A DNA stretch of 13,589 bases from Sphingomonas sp. (GCA_030824725.1 JAPJRE010000072.1:1-13589); one strand, 5' to 3'; counted from the stretch's first letter, positions 1 to 6,582 are shown. The notes: a model not told the origin generated them from the letters alone. Numbers and translations are program-made.

Positions 1-225
1 GTAATTATAGCCGATCCGCGCCTTGTCGGCGGGGATCGGGGCGTCGCGCAGCCAGCTGCCAAGCGCATAGCCGTAAAAGTCGTCGCCCGGCTTCACGCTG
101 CGATCCATCGTTGTAAGATCGACGCCCCAAGTACCGTATTTGGCCGTCGCGGCAGTCTGGGCGAGGGCGGGGGAGGTGAGCAGCGAAGTGCCGAGCAGCA
201 GGGCTGCGAGACGCGGAAGACGCAT
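1..225 (-). CDS. M13-family metallopeptidase (neprilysin/PepO-like), N-terminal part
   Basis: Only the first 75 residues are in the window; the gene runs off the left edge. The protein begins with a signal peptide: basic MRLPR, a hydrophobic leucine/alanine stretch, and a likely cleavage after PALA-Q near residue 24. The mature start, GTWGVDLTTMD followed by VKPGDDFYGYALGSWL and IPADKARIGYN, matches the opening of the M13 peptidase domain, which is normally 'GxDLSxMDxSVxPGDDFYxYxNGxWL...IPxD'. M13 enzymes are zinc endopeptidases of about 680 residues acting in the periplasm or at the surface. Their catalytic HExxH and ExxxD motifs lie far downstream and cannot be checked here. The ATG at 223-225 was chosen because AGAAGGA lies about ten bases upstream. 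A TATATC box at 247-252 could be its -10 element. Family assignment is confident, substrate unknown. Confidence 0.85.
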   Translation of the reverse strand, partial: MRLPRLAALLLGTSLLTSPALAQTAATAKYGTWGVDLTTMDRSVKPGDDFYGYALGSWLRDAPIPADKARIGYNY

Positions 226-308
226 GGAGGCGGAGTCCTTCTGGGTGATATAGCTGGCTAGCACGGTGGCAGGTTGCGCTCAATCGCTTCGCTGGGAAGC
301 CAGGCGCC

Positions 309-345
309 AAAAGAAAAGGGCGCCCGGATCGCTCCGGACGCCCTT
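309..345 (-). terminator. Intrinsic terminator after glnA
   Basis: Read on the reverse strand, GGGCGTCCGG, a six-base loop and CCGGGCGCCC form a ten-pair stem with one G-U pair (318-343), extendable by two A-U pairs. It is followed directly by TTTTCTTTT. It lies about 20 bases beyond the glnA stop codon and should end the glnB-glnA transcript before the peptidase gene. Confidence 0.9.
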
Positions 346-366
346 CTTCAGCGGATCCCGAAAGGA

Positions 367-1779
367 TCAGCTCGAATAATACATGTCGTACTCGACCGGG
401 CTCGGGGTCATTTCCCAACGGGCCACGTCGGCGCGCTTGATTTCGATATAGGCCTCGATCTGGTCCTTCGAGAACACGTCGCCCTTCAGCAGGAAGTCGA
501 AATCGGCTTCCAGGCTGTCCAGCGCCTCGCGGAGCGAACCGCACACGGTCGGCACTTCGGCCAGCTCGGCCGGGGGCAGATCGTACAGGTTCTTGTCCAT
601 CGGGTCGCCCGGGTGGATCTTGTTCTGGATGCCGTCCAGGCCCGCCATCAGCAGCGCCGAATAGCAGAGATACGGGTTGGCCAGCGCGTCCGGGAAGCGG
701 AACTCGACGCGCTTCGCCTTGCTGCCGGTGCCGTACGGGATGCGGCACGAGGCCGAGCGGTTGCGGCTCGAATAGGCAAGCAGCACCGGCGCCTCATAGC
801 CCGGGACCAGGCGCTTGTAGCTGTTGGTCGACGGGTTGGTGAAGGCGTTGAGCGCCTTGGCGTGCTTGATCACGCCGCCGATGAAGTAGAGGCAGGTCTC
901 GGAGAGGCCCGCATAGCCGTTGCCGGCGAACAGGGGCTGGCCCTTTTCCCAGATCGACATGTGGGTGTGCATGCCCGAGCCGTTATCTTCCTTGATCGGC
1001 TTCGGCATGAAGGTCGCGGTCTTGCCATAGGCCTGGGCGACCTGGTGCACGACATACTTGTAGATCTGCATGCGATCGGCGGTGGTCACGAGCGTGCCGA
1101 AGGTCAGGCCGAGTTCGTGCTGCGCTGCCGCGACTTCGTGGTGATGCTTGTCGCACGGCAGGCCCATTTCGAGCATGGTCGAAACCATCTCGCCGCGGAT
1201 GTCGACGGCCGAGTCGACCGGCGCGACCGGGAAATAGCCGCCCTTGGCGCGCGGACGGTGGCCGAGGTTGCCGGCTTCATATTCGCGGCCCGAATTGCCC
1301 GGCAGCTCGATATCGTCGATCTTGTAGTAGCTGGTCGAGTAGCTGTTCTCGAACCGCACGTCGTCGAACATGAAGAACTCGGCTTCGGGGCCGACATAGA
1401 TGGTGTCGCCGATGCCGGTGGTCTTCAGATACGCCTCGGCGCGCTTCGCGGTCGAGCGCGGGTCGCGGGCATAGAGCTCGCCGGTCGAGGGCTCGACGAT
1501 GTCGCACACCAGGATCAGCATCGGGGTGGCCGAGAACGGATCGACCCACACCGCGTCCAGATCCGGCTTCAGGATCATGTCGGACTCGTTGATCGCCTTC
1601 CAGCCTTCGATCGACGAACCGTCGAACATCAGACCGTCGGTCAGTTCGTCCTCGCCGAGGACCGACGCGACCATGGTCAGGTGCTGCCACTTGCCCTTGG
1701 GGTCGGTGAAGCGCAGGTCGATCCATTCGATCTCCTGATCCTTCACCATCTTCAGGATGTCACTGGCCGAATTCGCCAT
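367..1779 (-). CDS. glnA: Glutamine synthetase type I
   Basis: Glutamine synthetase condenses glutamate and ammonia to glutamine using ATP; it acts in the cytoplasm as a dodecamer and is the main route of ammonia assimilation. The 470-residue length is typical of GSI. Visible motifs are MFDGSSI (51-57, the GS signature), PEAEFF (131-136, metal-binding glutamates), KPIKEDNGSGMHTH (260-273, the ATP-binding signature) and the conserved NRSASCRIP segment. NLYDLPP holds Tyr399, the adenylylation target, so the enzyme is probably controlled by GlnE. The frame is open 32 codons further upstream, but MANSASDILK is the family's usual start and AAAGGG lies about eight bases before its ATG. The gene follows glnB with a 92-base gap and is expected to share its transcript. 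No anomalies seen. Confidence 0.98.
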   Translation of the reverse strand: MANSASDILKMVKDQEIEWIDLRFTDPKGKWQHLTMVASVLGEDELTDGLMFDGSSIEGWKAINESDMILKPDLDAVWVDPFSATPMLILVCDIVEPSTGELYARDPRSTAKRAEAYLKTTGIGDTIYVGPEAEFFMFDDVRFENSYSTSYYKIDDIELPGNSGREYEAGNLGHRPRAKGGYFPVAPVDSAVDIRGEMVSTMLEMGLPCDKHHHEVAAAQHELGLTFGTLVTTADRMQIYKYVVHQVAQAYGKTATFMPKPIKEDNGSGMHTHMSIWEKGQPLFAGNGYAGLSETCLYFIGGVIKHAKALNAFTNPSTNSYKRLVPGYEAPVLLAYSSRNRSASCRIPYGTGSKAKRVEFRFPDALANPYLCYSALLMAGLDGIQNKIHPGDPMDKNLYDLPPAELAEVPTVCGSLREALDSLEADFDFLLKGDVFSKDQIEAYIEIKRADVARWEMTPSPVEYDMYYSS

Positions 1780-1806
1780 CGTAATGCCCTTTCGCTCTCT
1801 TTCGTG

Positions 1807-1860
1807 TGCCCGACGAATCGGGCAATAAAATTTCTCGTGCGGCGGCCTCATCGCCGCCGC
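1807..1860 (-). promoter_or_regulatory. Two hairpins between glnB and glnA
   Basis: The glnB-glnA gap holds two perfect inverted repeats. In transcript order the first is GCGGCGGC, loop GATGAG, GCCGCCGC (1839-1860), followed by ACGAGAAATTTTATT. The second is TGCCCGA, loop TTCG, TCGGGCA (1807-1824), with a stabilising UUCG tetraloop. Neither has a clean U-tract, so they are better read as an attenuator, processing site or 3'-end stabiliser of a glnB message than as a full terminator. Confidence 0.55.
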
Positions 1861-1871
1861 CTTACGCTGCG

Positions 1872-2210
1872 TCAAACGGCGTTTTCGTTCCGCTCCCCGG
1901 TGCGGATGCGCAGCGCCGTCTCGACGGGGATCACGAAGATCTTGCCGTCGCCGATCCGGCCGGTCTGCGCGGCAGCGGCGATCGCCTCGACGACGCGCTC
2001 GGCCAGCGTGTCTTCCACCACCACTTCCAGCTTCACCTTGGGCAGGAAGTCCACGACATATTCGGCGCCGCGATAGAGCTCCGTATGGCCCTTCTGGCGG
2101 CCGAAGCCCTTGGCTTCGGTGACGGTGATCCCCGAGACGCCCACTTCGTGCAGCGCCTCCTTCACTTCATCTAGCTTGAACGGCTTGATGATGGCTTCGA
2201 TCTTTTTCAC
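1872..2210 (-). CDS. glnB: Nitrogen regulatory protein P-II
   Basis: P-II is a cytoplasmic homotrimer that senses 2-oxoglutarate and ATP/ADP and, through uridylylation by GlnD, reports nitrogen status to GlnE and NtrB. The 112-residue length is exact for the family. The T-loop GHTELYRGAEYVVDF carries Tyr51, the uridylylation site, and the C-terminal signature TGRIGDGKIFV occupies 83-93. The start is a GTG (2208-2210), with GGGGG five bases upstream; MKKIEAIIKPFKL is the standard GlnB N-terminus. It is called glnB rather than glnK because it precedes glnA and no amtB is present. A sigma-54 promoter lies about 55 bases upstream. Confidence 0.96.
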   Translation of the reverse strand: MKKIEAIIKPFKLDEVKEALHEVGVSGITVTEAKGFGRQKGHTELYRGAEYVVDFLPKVKLEVVVEDTLAERVVEAIAAAAQTGRIGDGKIFVIPVETALRIRTGERNENAV

Positions 2211-2263
2211 GTTTTCCCCCAGGCAGCGGAAATGCCCGCGACAGGTCTGATTCCTGGGTGTTT

Positions 2264-2279
2264 AGCAACCTGCATGCCA
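2264..2279 (-). promoter_or_regulatory. Sigma-54 (RpoN) promoter of glnB-glnA
   Basis: The reverse strand reads TGGCATGCAGGTTGCT. Against the -24/-12 consensus TGGCACGNNNNTTGCW it differs at one position, with the GG and GC doublets at correct spacing. Transcription would start near 2253, leaving a leader of about 43 bases before the GTG of glnB. Position, orientation and the nitrogen-regulated genes downstream all agree. Confidence 0.85.
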
Positions 2280-2333
2280 GAACGGGAATAGCCAGCGTGC
2301 CCCCACGCGCCGAACGGATTTCAGCGCAATAAT

Positions 2334-2361
2334 CTGCCCGATAAACGGGCAGCGGCTGCCC
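2334..2361 (-). terminator. Hairpin region after the chemoreceptor gene, possible weak terminator
   Basis: About 15 bases beyond the chemoreceptor stop, the reverse strand reads GGGCAG, CTGCCC, GGGCAG in order. The middle block can pair with either neighbour; the downstream option (2334-2352) has seven pairs, CTGCCCG/CGGGCAG, with a five-base loop, followed by ATTATTG. The U-tract is poor, so termination would be inefficient. It lies upstream of the glnB promoter. Confidence 0.35.
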
Positions 2362-2375
2362 AATCGCGCGGCAGA

Positions 2376-3683
2376 TCAGGCGGCGCGGACCTCCAGCAGG
2401 AAACGGTCGACCTCGTCGGACAGTTCCTCCGCACCGCTGAGCAGCCCGGCGGAGAGATCGGCGATGGCGTGCGCGTTGCCCGAAGCTGCCTGCGCAGCGG
2501 CGCGGACCTGGTCGATATCGGTTTGCACCGCGCGGGTGCCGGAGACGCTTTCGGCGACGTTGCGGGCGATGCTGCGGGTCGCGTGGTGCTGGTCGCGCAC
2601 CGCGCATTCGATGCTGGAGGAGAGGCCGGCGATGCCGGTGATCGCCTGCTCGACGCGCCCATGGTTGGTGGTCACGCGGTCGACCACGGTTCGGATGCCG
2701 GCGACCTTGGTGCTGACGCTCTGCGCGGCGTGGCGAACCTGGCCTGCCAGCGCCTTGATCTCGTTGGCCACGACGGTGAAGCCGCGGCCCGCTTCGCCAG
2801 CACGCGCCGCCTCGATCGCGGCGTTGAGGGCGAGCAGGTTCACCTGCCCGGCGATCTCGCTGATCGTGGCGGTGACCGCGCCGACATTCTCGGCAAAGGC
2901 GTCAAGCTCGGCGGTGCCGAGCCGGCTGTCGTCGACGAGCGCGACCGCTTCGGCAGCCGAGGCGCGCGCCGTGATCGTGTCGCGGCCGATGGCATCCAGC
3001 GTCGCCGCCAGCGCTTCCGATTCCCGGGCGATCTCGGCGAGATTGTCGTGGCTCTGCGCAACGGCCGCGGCGAGCGCGGTCGCCGAGGCGCTGTTGGCGC
3101 TCGCCCGTTCGACGGTGGCGGCGGCGCTGGAGCGCAGCGTGCCGGCGAGATCGCGGAGCTGTGCGGCCATCGCGCCGACCTCCGCCTCGATCCGCTCGCT
3201 CGCAGCTTCGATGCGGCGGGCGCGGGCGGTCTGCTCGGCGGCCTCGCGCATTCGGTCCTCGGCGGCGAGCTGGATGATGCGACGGTTGCTGATCGCGGCG
3301 AACAGCTGGCCGCCCCGGGTGAGGATCATGCCTTCCTGGCCATCGGCGGCGGTATAGGCATCGACCAGCGCGCGCGGCGACTGGGCGTAGTCGGCCGTGG
3401 GGCAGGGGCGCACCATCGACTTCAGGCGCCGCCCATAGGCCGGGTTGCGCAGCAGCGCATGGCCATAGGGATTGAGCAGCAGCCGGCGCACATCCTTCTC
3501 GAATACCGCGCCCAGCGGCTGGTGCCGCGCATCGACCACCGGCAGCAGCCGCAGCGACGGATCGTCCTGGAAGCAGCGGACCGCCTCGCCGAGCGGCGTC
3601 TCCAGCGTCAGCCACGGCGGCGCGCGCTCGGCCTCGGTAAGCCACGCGAACAGGAAGCGGAGATGGGCAGGCGTGTCGAGCAT
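2376..3683 (-). CDS. Soluble methyl-accepting chemotaxis-type protein with CBS-like N-terminal domain
   Basis: The C-terminal half is an MCP signalling domain (about 180-435): long alanine-rich helices and the hairpin tip IAGQVNLLALNAAIEAARAGEAGRGFTVVANEIKAL at about 277-312, the region that contacts CheW and CheA. There is no transmembrane segment or signal peptide, so the protein is cytoplasmic. The N-terminal half (about 20-140) reads RLLPVVDARHQPLGAVFEKDVRRLLLNPYGHALLRNP and resembles the CBS-like input module found with some GGDEF proteins; this is inferred from pattern, not from a search. A coiled helix at 141-180 joins the two. No C-terminal CheR-docking pentapeptide is visible (it ends LLEVRAA). 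The ATG at 3681-3683 has only a weak upstream TAGGG. No chemotaxis genes are adjacent. Confidence 0.88.
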   Translation of the reverse strand: MLDTPAHLRFLFAWLTEAERAPPWLTLETPLGEAVRCFQDDPSLRLLPVVDARHQPLGAVFEKDVRRLLLNPYGHALLRNPAYGRRLKSMVRPCPTADYAQSPRALVDAYTAADGQEGMILTRGGQLFAAISNRRIIQLAAEDRMREAAEQTARARRIEAASERIEAEVGAMAAQLRDLAGTLRSSAAATVERASANSASATALAAAVAQSHDNLAEIARESEALAATLDAIGRDTITARASAAEAVALVDDSRLGTAELDAFAENVGAVTATISEIAGQVNLLALNAAIEAARAGEAGRGFTVVANEIKALAGQVRHAAQSVSTKVAGIRTVVDRVTTNHGRVEQAITGIAGLSSSIECAVRDQHHATRSIARNVAESVSGTRAVQTDIDQVRAAAQAASGNAHAIADLSAGLLSGAEELSDEVDRFLLEVRAA

Positions 3684-3784
3684 CGCCCTACGCGGTAAGG
3701 GCCGAGGGTAAACGACCGATTAGTGTTTGATGACAGGTTTACGACAAATCCCAATCAAATCTTCGAACATCTGCGGCTGAAGCT

Positions 3785-3817
3785 GCGCGTGAACGTTAAC
3801 CGTATACGATCACGCGC
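3785..3817 (+). promoter_or_regulatory. Inverted repeat before the small gene, operator or leader hairpin
   Basis: GCGCGTGA (3785-3792) and TCACGCGC (3810-3817) are a perfect eight-base inverted repeat with a 17-base spacer, itself holding the palindromes GTTAAC and CGTATACG. It ends 17 bases before the ATG at 3835. It lies in the 151-base divergent gap between the chemoreceptor gene and the plus-strand genes. It could be a repressor site or a hairpin in the leader. No clear -35/-10 pair was recognised nearby. Confidence 0.45.
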
Positions 3818-3834
3818 TGGACAGGGAAGCTTCG

Positions 3835-4089
3835 ATGCGAGCGCCGCCGATGAATGCACCAGCCGAATTGCGCCGGCGGATCGTGGGCGGCGTGGCGTCG
3901 GCGGGCGCGCATTCGGTCGTGGTCGCGCGGGGTTCGCTGGTGCTGCTGGCACACGGGCTTTCGGCGGTGCAGCCCGAGCAGCGCGGCGACTGCTGGATCG
4001 AGACGGGCGGCGAGACGCTGACTGCCGAGGACACGATCGCGCTGCTGCGGCATTGGTCGACCGGTGTGCCCTTCGCACACGGCGTTTAG
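3835..4089 (+). CDS. Small hypothetical protein, 84 residues
   Basis: I do not recognise this protein. The 84 residues contain no signal peptide, membrane helix or cysteine pair. They are mainly two patches: a hydrophobic alanine/valine stretch (about 20-45, SAGAHSVVVARGSLVLLAHGLSAV) and an acidic middle with DCWIETGGETLTAEDTIALLRHW. The ATG at 3835 is preceded by AGGGAAGC with suitable spacing; a second ATG at 3850 is possible. The gene lies 129 bases before the NADP+ reductase on the same strand, but whether they share a transcript is unclear because a weak hairpin (GGCGGC 4118-4123, GCCGCC 4139-4144) intervenes. Good ribosome site and coding-like third-position GC argue it is real; function unknown. 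Confidence 0.6.
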   Translation: MRAPPMNAPAELRRRIVGGVASAGAHSVVVARGSLVLLAHGLSAVQPEQRGDCWIETGGETLTAEDTIALLRHWSTGVPFAHGV

Positions 4090-4218
4090 GGGCCCGAAGC
4101 GCTACTTTCTGGACGCGGGCGGCTTCTGATGGCACAGGGCCGCCTTCCTGTTTATCCAATCCCGGTTCCGCCCTGCGGCCGGCCGGGGCGATCAGAGCGT
4201 TACGAGGACCGCCTTTTC

Positions 4219-5034
4219 ATGACCGTCGACACGCGCGCGCCTGCGCTGCTTCCCGAACACCCCGCCTTCGCCACCGCCAAGGTGCTGTGGGTGCGGCACT
4301 GGAACGAGCATCTGTTCAGCTTTGCGATCGAGCGGCCGGCCAGCTTCCGCTTCCGCTCGGGCGAGTTCGTGATGATCGGCCTCGAAGGCGAGGGCGGCAA
4401 GCCGCTGATGCGCGCCTATTCGGTCGCCAGCCCGTCCTGGGCCGAGGAGCTCGAGTTTCTGTCGATCAAGGTGCAGGACGGTCCGCTGACCTCGAAGCTG
4501 CAGAAGATAGCGCCCGGCGACGACATCTATCTCGGCAAGAAGTCGACCGGCACGCTGGTCGCCGATGCGCTGCTGCCGGGGCGCCGCCTGTTCCTGCTGT
4601 CGACCGGGACCGGCTTGGCGCCGTTCCTCAGCGTCGCGCGCGATCCCGAAATCTACGAGCGGTTCGAGCAGGTGATCGCGGTGCACAGCGTGCGCCGGGT
4701 GAGTGACCTTGCCTATCATGACGAACTCGCGGGGAAGCTGGCCGAGGATCCGCTGATCGGCGAACAGGCCGCGGCCCAGTTCCATTACGTGCCGACGGTG
4801 ACCCGCGAGCCGTTCCACACCAGCGAGCGCATCGGCACGCTGATCGAGAATGGCAAGCTGTTCGAGGGCGTCCCCGGCGAGCCGGTGCTCCACCCGGAGA
4901 CCGACCGCGTGATGCTGTGCGGATCGATGGACATGATCCGCGAGTTCGCCGCGCTGCTCGAGGGCAAGGGCTTCAAGGAAGGCTCGAACAACGCGCCCGG
5001 CGATTTCGTGATCGAACGCGCCTTCGTCGGCTGA
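4219..5034 (+). CDS. fpr: Ferredoxin/flavodoxin-NADP+ reductase
   Basis: This FAD enzyme moves electrons between NADP(H) and ferredoxin or flavodoxin in the cytoplasm and serves redox defence and iron-sulfur metabolism. At 271 residues it fits the bacterial single-subunit (subclass II) type. The FAD-binding motif RAYSVASP is at 65-72, the NADP-binding STGTGLAPFLSVARDPE at 128-144, and CGSMDMI at 234-240. The C-terminus FVIERAFVG is typical of the alphaproteobacterial form, where residues after the usual FVE end modulate nicotinamide access. The frame is open further upstream, to 4129, but the ATG at 4219 was chosen because GAGGA sits ten bases before it and the family motifs start soon after. 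The gene is convergent with the threonine aldolase. Confidence 0.95.
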   Translation: MTVDTRAPALLPEHPAFATAKVLWVRHWNEHLFSFAIERPASFRFRSGEFVMIGLEGEGGKPLMRAYSVASPSWAEELEFLSIKVQDGPLTSKLQKIAPGDDIYLGKKSTGTLVADALLPGRRLFLLSTGTGLAPFLSVARDPEIYERFEQVIAVHSVRRVSDLAYHDELAGKLAEDPLIGEQAAAQFHYVPTVTREPFHTSERIGTLIENGKLFEGVPGEPVLHPETDRVMLCGSMDMIREFAALLEGKGFKEGSNNAPGDFVIERAFVG

Positions 5035-5062
5035 ACTGACGTTTTCTTCCCGACCGGCGTTT

Positions 5063-5162
5063 CCTCTCCCGCCAAGCGGGGGAGGGGAACCGCCGCCGGC
5101 TAGCCCCTCCACCATTTGCTGCGCAAATGGTCCCCCTCCCCGGAGCTGCGCTCCGAGGGAGG
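5063..5162. repeat. Palindromic CCCCTCC-type intergenic repeat, copy 1
   Basis: The gap between two convergent genes holds three inverted repeats: CCTCTCCCGC with GCGGGGGAGGGG (5063-5087), CCATTTGC/TGC/GCAAATGG (5112-5130), and CGGAGC/TGC/GCTCCG (5141-5155), the last extended by CCTCCC and GGGAGG with one bulge. The element CCCCTCCACCA (5104-5114) recurs at 6521-6531. Being convergent, the region may double as a bidirectional transcription end. Confidence 0.7.
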
Positions 5163-5175
5163 AAACACTTGATAC

Positions 5176-6228
5176 TCAGGCCGCCAGCGCCGTCGCGCCG
5201 CTCACCGCACGGATATCCGCGGCAAGCTGGTCCACCCGCGCCGGATCGGCGTCCCACGCGAACATGAACCGCGCGCCGCCGCCGATGAAGGTATAGAAGC
5301 GCCAGCCCCGCGCGCGCAGGCCCTCCAGCACCGCTTCCGGCGCGCGGACGAACACGCCGTTCGCTTCCACCGGAAACATCAGCTCCACTCCCGGCAGCCT
5401 TTCGATCTGCCCCGCGAGCCGCTGCGCGCAGGCATTGGCGTGGCGCGCGTTGCGCAGCCATGCGCCGTTTTCCAGCATGCCGACCCAGGGGGCCGCCAGG
5501 AACCGCATCTTGGAGGCGAGCTGCCCGGCCTGCTTGCAGCGGTAATCGAAGTCCCGCGCCAGCGCGTGGTCGAAGAAGAGCACCGCTTCGCCCACCGCCA
5601 TGCCGTTCTTGGTGCCGCCGAAGCAGAGCACATCGACGCCTGCGCGCCAGGTGATCTCGGCCGGGTCGCAGCCGAGTGTCGCGCAGGCATGGGCGAAGCG
5701 GGCGCCGTCCATGTGCAGCTTGAGGCCGAGCTCGCGGCACACGGCCGAAAGTGCCTTCACTTCGTCCACGGTATAGACCTGCCCGGTCTCGGTCGGCTGG
5801 GTGATCGTCACCACGCGCGGCTTGGGGAAGTGGATGTCCGAGCGGCTGGTCGCCACCGCGCGCACCGCCTGCGGGGTCAGCTTGCCGCCCTCACTCTGGG
5901 CGACGAGCAGCTTCGAGCCGTTGGAAAAGAATTCCGGCGCGCCGCACTCGTCGGTCTCGACATGCGCCGCCGCCGAGCAGATCACGCTGTGATAGGACTG
6001 GCAGAGCGCCGCCAGCGCCAGCGAATTCGCTGCGGTGCCGTTGAACGCGAAGAACACCTCGCAATCCGTCTCGAACAGCGTCCGGAAGGCGTCGGCGGCG
6101 GTGTGGGTCCACTGGTCGTCACCATAGGCCGGTGCGTGGCCGGTATTGGCGGCGTCCATCGCTGCCCACGCCTCGGGGCAGATTCCGGCATAATTGTCGC
6201 TGGCGAATTGCTGTGCTTCGGTCGTCAC
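5176..6228 (-). CDS. ltaE: Low-specificity L-threonine aldolase
   Basis: This PLP enzyme of the aminotransferase-I fold cleaves L-threonine and allo-threonine to glycine and acetaldehyde in the cytoplasm. At 350 residues it matches the family. DNYAGICPEAW opens the domain, HMDGAR is at 172-177 (the aspartate contacts the PLP pyridine nitrogen), and CFGGTKNG at 202-209 contains Lys207, the Schiff-base lysine. SAAAHVETDECGAPEFFS carries the conserved histidine stacking on the cofactor. The start is GTG (6226-6228); no strong ribosome site is visible (AGGCAG lies about six bases upstream). It ends in ALAA. The 5' region is unusually structured (see 6243-6375). Assignment to low-specificity type is by pattern; the enzyme could favour a particular threonine stereoisomer. 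Confidence 0.92.
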   Translation of the reverse strand: MTTEAQQFASDNYAGICPEAWAAMDAANTGHAPAYGDDQWTHTAADAFRTLFETDCEVFFAFNGTAANSLALAALCQSYHSVICSAAAHVETDECGAPEFFSNGSKLLVAQSEGGKLTPQAVRAVATSRSDIHFPKPRVVTITQPTETGQVYTVDEVKALSAVCRELGLKLHMDGARFAHACATLGCDPAEITWRAGVDVLCFGGTKNGMAVGEAVLFFDHALARDFDYRCKQAGQLASKMRFLAAPWVGMLENGAWLRNARHANACAQRLAGQIERLPGVELMFPVEANGVFVRAPEAVLEGLRARGWRFYTFIGGGARFMFAWDADPARVDQLAADIRAVSGATALAA

Positions 6229-6242
6229 GCTCTACTGCCTTC

Positions 6243-6375
6243 TTCCTGTTTCAGGCGGCGGGCGACGACAGGAAATGTGGCGTGGACACCGTGTTGCCGG
6301 GTTCGGCCACATCCCTCCACTTTGCGATGGAGGCACCACCTTGCACGGGGCAGGTTGGTGCCGGGCGTCGGCCCG
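6243..6375 (-). promoter_or_regulatory. Highly structured leader upstream of ltaE, possible riboswitch
   Basis: Five inverted repeats follow each other almost without gaps. In transcript order they are: CGGGC/GCCCG (6362-6375); GGCACCAACC with GGTGGTGCC (6332-6362); CCTCCA/TGGAGG (6314-6333); ATGTGGC/GCCACAT (6275-6312), whose loop contains ACCCGGCAAC; and TTCCTGT/ACAGGAA (6243-6274). The last ends 14 bases before the ltaE GTG. The segments GGAGGGA, GGCC, ACCCGGCAAC recall the core of SAM-I-clan aptamers, but the usual kink-turn bases are absent, so the class is not established. It may instead be a dispersed repeat. Confidence 0.45.
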
Positions 6376-6438
6376 ACTCTTGATGCTGCAGCAGCGAATA
6401 ACGGAAGTTGCGAGGGGGCGCAAGATTGTTGCGGCGTT

Positions 6439-6554
6439 CCCCTCCCGCTTGCGGGAGGGGTTATGGGAGGGGCTGACCTGGGGGCTCTAGTTCGGACCTT
6501 GCCCCGATCGAACCGCGCTTCCCCTCCACCAGCCCCTCCCGCAAACGGGAGGGG
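6439..6554. repeat. Palindromic CCCCTCC-type intergenic repeat, copy 2
   Basis: CCCCTCCCGC/TT/GCGGGAGGGG (6439-6460) is a ten-pair palindrome; CCCCTCCCG/CAAA/CGGGAGGGG (6533-6554) is a nine-pair one. The GGGAGGGGCT at 6465-6474 also pairs with AGCCCCTCCC at 6531-6540, so the 116 bases can fold as one long cruciform. CCCCTCCACCA at 6521-6531 is shared with copy 1. The right palindrome starts 28 bases after the map stop codon and may help end that transcript. Confidence 0.75.
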
Positions 6555-6582
6555 AGCGCAGAAAGGACGGGTTCGCCTGCTC

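Noticed and set aside
274..2076. A 600-codon plus-strand open frame across glnA and glnB
   Set aside because: Its sequence is a shadow of two unmistakable genes on the other strand and contains no recognisable domain.
2295..2308. GCGTG-CCCC-CACGC dyad upstream of the sigma-54 site as an NtrC site
   Set aside because: Half-sites are in the opposite sense and spacing differs from GCAC-N7-GTGC; it also sits very close to the promoter.
4118..4144. GGCGGC/GCCGCC hairpin as a terminator after the small gene
   Set aside because: The loop is 15 bases, the stem only six pairs and the following sequence TTCCTGTTT is a poor U-tract.
3723..4706. A 327-codon plus-strand frame overlapping the small gene and fpr
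   Set aside because: It lies in a different frame from Fpr, which has all family motifs; the composition is arginine/alanine-rich shadow sequence.
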